Source: Fibrobacteria bacterium GUT77 (GTDB taxonomy: Bacteria; Fibrobacterota; Chitinivibrionia; Chitinivibrionales; Chitinispirillaceae). From it: DNA of 11,636 bases. Below, one piece after another: positions 7,416 through 11,636 of this stretch. Every line of letters starts with the position of its first letter. Position 1 is the first letter of the stretch. The stretch spans positions 1 through 11,636 of the forward strand of contig LIUJ01000153.1 of NCBI GenBank assembly GCA_001462255.1, written 5' to 3'. A model generated the notes under the pieces. That model made no database searches, had not been told where the DNA came from, and was given only the letters and a program-made list of their open reading frames with translations. The position numbers were made by a program, and so were the translations under genes.

Positions 7416-9608
7416 ATGGCAGCCGTTAAGAGGTCGATGTCCATCAGGTTGAAGTTCTTCATCTTTTCAGCGATACTGTTTTTGCTGATCTTGACCGTCG
7501 GAAGCGCGGCGTTCTTCCTCGCCATGCGCAACATAATAGTCGATAACATAGACGGCGAGACCATCGGTATGCTCAACATAGAGCGGAACAGGCTTGAGAG
7601 CTCCGTAAGGGGCGAGATTGCCATAGCCCTCAAAATGGCCACTTCACCGCTCATTATAAAGCATTTTCTGAACCCGGCCGACAGCGCGCTCCAAAAAAAC
7701 GCGTTTGAGGAGATACAGGCGTACCGCAGGGCTTTCGGCAACAATACGGTCTTTTGGGTAAACGACATAGACAAAAAGTTTTACTCCGACGACGCCTTCG
7801 TGTACGTTATAGACCCAAAGGACAAGAGCAACTATTGGTACCCGATGACCATGAACGAGACCGACAAGTACAATTTCAACATAAACTACAACGACCAGGT
7901 AAAGAAGATATACCTATGGATAAACGCCGTAGTGAGAGACGACGCGAAAAAGCCGGTGGGTGTGGTGGGGACGGGCATTAACCTAACCTCCTTTGCCGAC
8001 GCGATTTACAGCGAGTATACCGGTAAGGCCGATCTCTATTTTTTCAACGCGCTTAATGAGATAACCGGGGCCAAGGACGGTAAATACGTGAGCGAGAAGA
8101 AGACGCTCGACGCGGCGCTGGGCGAAGCCGTCGCGAAAGAGGTCGCCGCCGCCGCTAAAACGATGAAAGCGAGCGAAAACAAGATAATCCACTTGCCCGA
8201 AAGCGAGGCGGTGCTGGCTACCGTTCCGGCCTTGGAGTGGTACGCCGTAGCCGTCCGCCCGGTCGCAAAGGCGGACTACGACACCACCATGACGACGTTC
8301 TTCATAATAGTGCTGGGGGTTATCGCCCTGATATTTTTAGTGTTCAATTTCTTCATCGCCCAAATGGTTAGGCCGCTAAGCAATATGACCAAGGTTTTGC
8401 AACAAACCTCCGAAGACTGGAATTTGGCGCGGCGGCTGGAGGTAAAGAGGCACGACGAGATAGGTATCGTCGCCCGCTCCGTAAACGAGTTTATGGAGAA
8501 GTTGCACTCCACGATAAAGACGCTGAGCCGAATGAGCGAGGGCGAGGGAGATCTTACAATCCGCTTTGAGGAGGTAGGCAAGGGCGACTTCGGACAAATG
8601 GCGCGGGGGTTGAATCGGTTGATGGAGGGGTTGCACTCCACAATAAAAACGACGCAGACGGAGGCGAATAAATTGCTTAACACCTCTTCGGCGTTGTTTG
8701 AGCTCTCGAACGTACTGTCCAAATCTTCCGAGACCACGCTTGCGGAGTCTATAAGCGTATCGCGGCAAAGCAAGGAGACGAACGAAAACGTTCAAGGGAT
8801 AGCGGGCGAGGCGGCGCGGGCGAGCGCCGGCACGCTGGAACTCGAAACCACTGCGGAGCAAATGGGTTTGAACATGACTACGGTCATAAAGGCCGTAGGC
8901 GATATGAACGAAGGTTTCAACAGAATTACCGCCAACACAAGGGAGTCAAAAGCCATCGCCGGCAACGCGATAGACAAGGCCTCGGCCGCGATGGGCGTAA
9001 TGGACGCGTTGGAGGCGTCGGTTACGGAGATAAGCCAGTTTACCAACGTCATAAAAACCGTAGCCAAGAAGACAAACCTGCTCGCCCTCAACGCCTCCGT
9101 GGAGGCGGCGCGCGCCGGAGACGCAGGCAAGGGTTTTGCCGTAGTGGCCAGCGAGGTTAAAGTGTTGGCCAACCAAAGCGCGTCAAACGCCAACGACATC
9201 ACGCAACGCATAGAAAACATTCAACACGGAACCGCCGACGCCATCGGCGTTATACGGGAAATCTCCGCCGTCATAACAAAAATGGGCGAGTTGGCGAACT
9301 CGATATCAGAAAGCATAGAACGGCAGATAGAAGTAAGCGAAAACCTGACGGACACAGCCAAGCAAACAAATACGGGTGCGCAACACGTAGTTCAGGCGAT
9401 AAGCGGCGTGGCCGCCACCATAAAAACCTCCGCCAAACACGCCGGCATCGCCGCCGACGGCGCGCAACGCGTATCCGATAGCATAGGCGTCATCAAAAGT
9501 GCCGCGGAAAAAACAAGCGCCGACTCCACCGCGCTTAAAGACGCGGCAAATTCCCTGAAAAACATGGCGGAACAATTGGACGCCATCGTCCGCCGGTTTA
9601 AGACGTAA
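7416..9608 (+). CDS. Methyl-accepting chemotaxis protein
   Basis: A 730-residue transmembrane chemoreceptor that senses an external ligand and controls the CheA/CheW kinase to bias flagellar rotation. I choose ATG 7416 because AGGAGG (7403-7408) sits 7 nt upstream; in-frame GTG 7386 and ATG 7395 lie before that site. Order of parts: TM1 (~12-34), a periplasmic sensor of about 255 residues that looks like a double Cache domain (FWVNDIDKKFYSDD, YWYPM and VGVVGTGINLTSFADAI), TM2 (~294-316), HAMP region with a second HAMP-like copy, and the long cytoplasmic helical hairpin. The kinase-control tip TNLLALNASVEAARAG (553-568) and GKGFAVVASEVKVLA are intact. There is no C-terminal pentapeptide for CheR docking. 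It ends KT with no neighbouring che genes. The ligand cannot be assigned. Confidence 0.95.
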   Translation: MAAVKRSMSIRLKFFIFSAILFLLILTVGSAAFFLAMRNIIVDNIDGETIGMLNIERNRLESSVRGEIAIALKMATSPLIIKHFLNPADSALQKNAFEEIQAYRRAFGNNTVFWVNDIDKKFYSDDAFVYVIDPKDKSNYWYPMTMNETDKYNFNINYNDQVKKIYLWINAVVRDDAKKPVGVVGTGINLTSFADAIYSEYTGKADLYFFNALNEITGAKDGKYVSEKKTLDAALGEAVAKEVAAAAKTMKASENKIIHLPESEAVLATVPALEWYAVAVRPVAKADYDTTMTTFFIIVLGVIALIFLVFNFFIAQMVRPLSNMTKVLQQTSEDWNLARRLEVKRHDEIGIVARSVNEFMEKLHSTIKTLSRMSEGEGDLTIRFEEVGKGDFGQMARGLNRLMEGLHSTIKTTQTEANKLLNTSSALFELSNVLSKSSETTLAESISVSRQSKETNENVQGIAGEAARASAGTLELETTAEQMGLNMTTVIKAVGDMNEGFNRITANTRESKAIAGNAIDKASAAMGVMDALEASVTEISQFTNVIKTVAKKTNLLALNASVEAARAGDAGKGFAVVASEVKVLANQSASNANDITQRIENIQHGTADAIGVIREISAVITKMGELANSISESIERQIEVSENLTDTAKQTNTGAQHVVQAISGVAATIKTSAKHAGIAADGAQRVSDSIGVIKSAAEKTSADSTALKDAANSLKNMAEQLDAIVRRFKT
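8362..8655 (+). repeat. Tandem HAMP-like repeat inside the chemoreceptor
   Basis: The stretch ending KLHSTIKT (DNA copy at 8502-8522) recurs as GLHSTIKT (8631-8651), 43 codons later, with only two base differences over 21 nt. The preceding residues also align (QQTSEDWNLARRL against SRMSEGEGDLTIRF). This indicates a duplicated HAMP unit in series, as found in other receptors with poly-HAMP arrays. Confidence 0.65.
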
Positions 9609-9679
9609 AGGAAGGTTGCGGCGACAAACCGTTAAGATCGGACGATTGCCGGTACAACGGGAACACGTATTGTAAAAAC

Positions 9680-9739
9680 ATGAACGCGGCGCCGTCGAAA
9701 AGCGCGGAGAAATCGAGCGGTGACGAATGGGGTATATAA
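9680..9739 (+). CDS. Possible 19-residue ORF coupled to the downstream frame
   Basis: A short frame starts at ATG 9680 ([14 protein letters not shown]...) and ends with a TAA at 9737-9739 that overlaps the ATG at 9739 as TAATG. A promoter-like pair TTGCCG (9646-9651) and TATTGT (9668-9673), 16 nt apart, lies just before it, but that would place transcription start at or after the ATG, and no ribosome site is seen. It may be a leader peptide that couples translation to the next frame, or chance. The 118-bp gap after the chemoreceptor otherwise holds nothing recognisable and no clear terminator. Confidence 0.2.
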   Translation: MNAAPSKSAEKSSGDEWGI

Positions 9740-11636
9740 TGACCATGTTGATAATGTTCGCGATTATGCTTTTTACGCTCGCGATGGCGTGCGTGGGGCT
9801 CTACCACACCGCGAAGAGCGTATACGCTTATTTTATAAATAAAAAAGAATTGCGTATAATGACGCAAATTGAGGAGGATGCGCCGGTTGATGCGGTGGAG
9901 ATCGCCCCAAAACCGGTTGAGGAGGAGGCGCCGCCCGTTGACGCGGTGAGGATACATACGGAACCGGTTGAGGAGGAGAAGTCCGTTGATACATTGAATG
10001 ATAATTCGAAACAAATTGATGACATTATAACAGTTAACCGATTGAAAGGAAGTTTTATGAAATCCATTACGTTTAAGGGAATTACAATCGTCGTTTTGAC
10101 GTTGCTGTTGCTTATTCCGGGCGCGCTGATTCAAAATTTGATTACGGAACGGCAAGACAGGAGCGAAGAAACGATTAAGAGGATCAACGACAAGTGGGGC
10201 GACGCCCAGGTGTTGTGCGGGCCGTTGTTGCTTGTTCCGTACACTACCGTAGAAAAAGACAAGGACAACAAGACGTATTACAAGGAGCATACGCTCTTCA
10301 TTACGCCCAAAGACCTTAAAATAACCGCGTCGCTTACGCCGGAAGAGCGGCACTACGGCATTTTTAAGGCAATTCTCTATAAGAGCGATGTCCGCGTTGA
10401 GGGAAAATTCCCCGACCTTGTCGTCAATAAAGACGGCGGCGCGTTTCATAAGGCCGGCAACGCCAAAATCGTTATGGGCGTAACGGATTTGAAGGGCGTG
10501 GCGCAAAACCCCGAATTTAAAATCAACGATACGTCGATAGAGACGGACGCCGAATCGTTCGGCGGCGGAGAGTTGGGAAAAGTGTTGTTTTCGGAATTGA
10601 AGAATGTAGTATTCGCGGACACGAACATTTTGCGTATGGACAGTTTCCGTTTCGATTGCGCGTTGCGCCTAAACGGCAGCGGTTCCATCAGCTTTGTTCC
10701 GGTGGGACAAAACACGGAAGTCTCGGTGAGCGGGCAATGGTCGTCGCCGTCGTTCATAGGCGGTTTCTCGCCCGAATCGACGATTGACAAAGATCGGTTC
10801 GACGCCGTTTGGAATGTTTTGAGCTTCAACCGCGCGATACCTGAAGTGTGGGTAGACAACAAGTCGGTAGGCATATACAACTATTCTTTTGGCGTAAACC
10901 TCATAGAAACGGTGGACGGCTATCAACAGAATATGCGTTGCGCCAAATACGCGTTAATGTTCATCGCGCTTACCTTTATCGTATTCTTTTTTGTTGAAAT
11001 TTTTACCAAAAAGACGATACACGTGTTTCAGTATGTTCTCGTAGGTATCGCTCTCGTGTTATTTTACAGTTTGTTGCTTTCGTTCTCGGAACAAATCGGT
11101 TTCGGCCTCGCCTATTTGACCGCGAGCCTCGCGACGGTTTCTTTGATAACGGTCTATTTTTACTCGCTTATAAAACAAAAATTCCCCACGCTCATTCTCG
11201 CTGCCATACTGTTTATGCTGTACGGGTTCTTGTACGTGATTTTGCAAATAGAGGATTTCGCGTTGCTCTTAGGCAGCGTATTCTTATTCGTGGTTTTGGG
11301 CGTTGTAATGTTCGTGTCCAATAAAATCAAACTTCAAAAGCAGACGCCGGACGACGACGGTTCTCAACGTCGACCGAAAGCGGTTTTTACGAATTTCACC
11401 CAAGAGGAGGCTGTTATGGCAGGTAAAAACGTAGTTCTTTTCGGCCCGCCGGGCGCGGGTAAGGGCACTCAGGCGGCTAAACTGCGGGATCTTTTGGCCG
11501 TTCCGCACATCTCCACCGGCGATATGTTCCGCGAAAACATCAAAAACGACACGGAACTCGGACGCACGGCCAAGGAATACTCGAACAAGGGCGAACTCGT
11601 CCCCGACTCCGTGACGATAGCGATGGTCAAGGACAG
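9739..11636 (+). CDS. Single open frame: TM/acidic module + CreD + adenylate kinase (3' cut by window)
   Basis: One reading frame has no stop codon from 9739 to the window edge (632 codons plus 2 nt). It opens after TGA at 9721-9723; candidate starts are ATG 9727, 9739 and 9745, with no strong ribosome site for any. Residues ~4-32 form a membrane helix ([17 protein letters not shown]...), then about 65 acidic, proline-rich residues follow, with an imperfect repeat (PVDAV...PKPVEEE). This N-terminal module of 106 residues is unrecognised. It is followed in frame by a full CreD-like protein (from 10057) and by adenylate kinase (from 11416), described separately. Clear coding character on both sides of each junction argues that the frame is real. 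The product may be a three-module fusion, or each module may be translated from its own start because stop codons are absent between them. The 3' end is outside the window. Confidence 0.6.
   Translation, partial: MTMLIMFAIMLFTLAMACVGLYHTAKSVYAYFINKKELRIMTQIEEDAPVDAVEIAPKPVEEEAPPVDAVRIHTEPVEEEKSVDTLNDNSKQIDDIITVNRLKGSFMKSITFKGITIVVLTLLLLIPGALIQNLITERQDRSEETIKRINDKWGDAQVLCGPLLLVPYTTVEKDKDNKTYYKEHTLFITPKDLKITASLTPEERHYGIFKAILYKSDVRVEGKFPDLVVNKDGGAFHKAGNAKIVMGVTDLKGVAQNPEFKINDTSIETDAESFGGGELGKVLFSELKNVVFADTNILRMDSFRFDCALRLNGSGSISFVPVGQNTEVSVSGQWSSPSFIGGFSPESTIDKDRFDAVWNVLSFNRAIPEVWVDNKSVGIYNYSFGVNLIETVDGYQQNMRCAKYALMFIALTFIVFFFVEIFTKKTIHVFQYVLVGIALVLFYSLLLSFSEQIGFGLAYLTASLATVSLITVYFYSLIKQKFPTLILAAILFMLYGFLYVILQIEDFALLLGSVFLFVVLGVVMFVSNKIKLQKQTPDDDGSQRRPKAVFTNFTQEEAVMAGKNVVLFGPPGAGKGTQAAKLRDLLAVPHISTGDMFRENIKNDTELGRTAKEYSNKGELVPDSVTIAMVKD
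9871..9990 (+). repeat. Codon-phased acidic repeats, 48-51 bp units
   Basis: Copy 1 (9871-9918, 48 nt) and copy 2 (9919-9969, 51 nt) each begin GAGGAGGA and end with AACCGGTT or an equivalent, with a partial third copy from 9970 to 9990. They encode [33 protein letters not shown] and EEEKSVDTL. Unit lengths are multiples of three, so the reading frame is kept, which supports this stretch being translated. Such linkers usually act as flexible charged spacers. Confidence 0.75.
10057..11415 (+). CDS. creD: CreD-like inner-membrane protein (module of the open frame)
   Basis: About 453 residues, close to the 450 of E. coli CreD. ATG 10057 has AAAGGA (10045-10050) 6 nt upstream, so independent initiation is plausible. 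The N-terminal membrane helix (~7-25) is followed by [32 protein letters not shown], matching the CreD pattern of 'ER..Y/R...i......G..q.l.GP.l.vP'. A large periplasmic domain (~30-290) contains VTDLKGV and [22 protein letters not shown]. Then [21 protein letters not shown] starts a C-terminal block of roughly six membrane helices with [24 protein letters not shown], the most conserved part of the family. CreD proteins affect envelope integrity and beta-lactam tolerance in enterobacteria; their molecular action is unknown. No creBC two-component genes are nearby. The charged tail (about 11330-11415) runs without a stop into adenylate kinase. Confidence 0.85.
11416..11636 (+). CDS. adk: Adenylate kinase, N-terminal part (cut by window edge)
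   Basis: The first 73 residues of adenylate kinase, the cytosolic enzyme that interconverts ATP + AMP and 2 ADP. The P-loop [10 protein letters not shown] (10-19 from ATG 11416) and the NMP-binding [10 protein letters not shown] (31-40) are diagnostic, and [18 protein letters not shown] continues as in the family. The ATG has an excellent ribosome site, GAGGAGG (11404-11410), with a 5-nt spacer, so it is likely to be made as a separate protein. Upstream, however, the frame is open into the CreD module with no stop. Adk is normally essential and soluble, so an obligate membrane fusion would be unusual. The lid and C-terminus are beyond the window. Confidence 0.95.
   Translation, partial: MAGKNVVLFGPPGAGKGTQAAKLRDLLAVPHISTGDMFRENIKNDTELGRTAKEYSNKGELVPDSVTIAMVKD

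Noticed and set aside
9598..10506. A 302-codon minus-strand frame opposite the CreD region
   Set aside because: The plus strand encodes recognisable CreD in this interval, and the minus frame shows no family features.
1..11636. tRNA, rRNA, CRISPR array, insertion sequence or prophage att site
   Set aside because: No cloverleaf, regular spaced repeats, transposase, or flanking direct repeats were seen in the window by eye.

Overview
The window looks like a piece of a bacterial chromosome of roughly balanced GC content, using the standard bacterial code (TAA, TGA and TAG all serve as stops). It mixes housekeeping and envelope genes with one defence-type operon. A methyl-accepting chemotaxis protein implies a motile organism. 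A CreD-type membrane protein and a BioC-type methyltransferase suggest a Gram-negative-type cell. I cannot name the phylum; the style of the chemoreceptor is compatible with a spirochaete or a similar anaerobe, but this is only an impression.

Layout. Bases 1-300 hold no gene I can support, only short hairpins, T-runs and perhaps the last codons of a gene to the left. A strong promoter (308-336) with an inverted repeat around its -35 box leads into a two-gene operon: an 862-residue McrB-like AAA+ ATPase (426-3014) and a DUF2357/McrC-like protein with a C-terminal PD-(D/E)XK nuclease motif (3026-4870). Together these look like a McrBC-type (type IV restriction-like) defence system. The ATPase has a long unrecognised N-terminal part and a coiled coil in place of a recognisable modified-base reader. 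The operon ends at a palindrome (4871-4888) that also contains the stop codon of the convergent gene.

On the minus strand, malQ (4-alpha-glucanotransferase, 7167-5686) is followed 2 nt later by a BioC-like methyltransferase (5683-4877); they are probably co-transcribed. An AT-rich divergent intergenic region (7168-7415) separates malQ from a 730-residue chemoreceptor (7416-9608, plus strand) with a large periplasmic sensor, HAMP tandem and signalling hairpin.

The right end is the oddest part. From 9739 to the window edge a single reading frame stays open for more than 630 codons and covers three modules: a one-helix membrane segment with an acidic repeated linker, a complete CreD-like membrane protein, and the start of adenylate kinase. 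Both internal modules have their own ATG with a good ribosome binding site. This is therefore either a genuine TM-CreD-Adk fusion or three genes whose separating stop codons are missing, read independently by internal initiation. The McrBC-like operon and this open frame are the two regions most worth following up.
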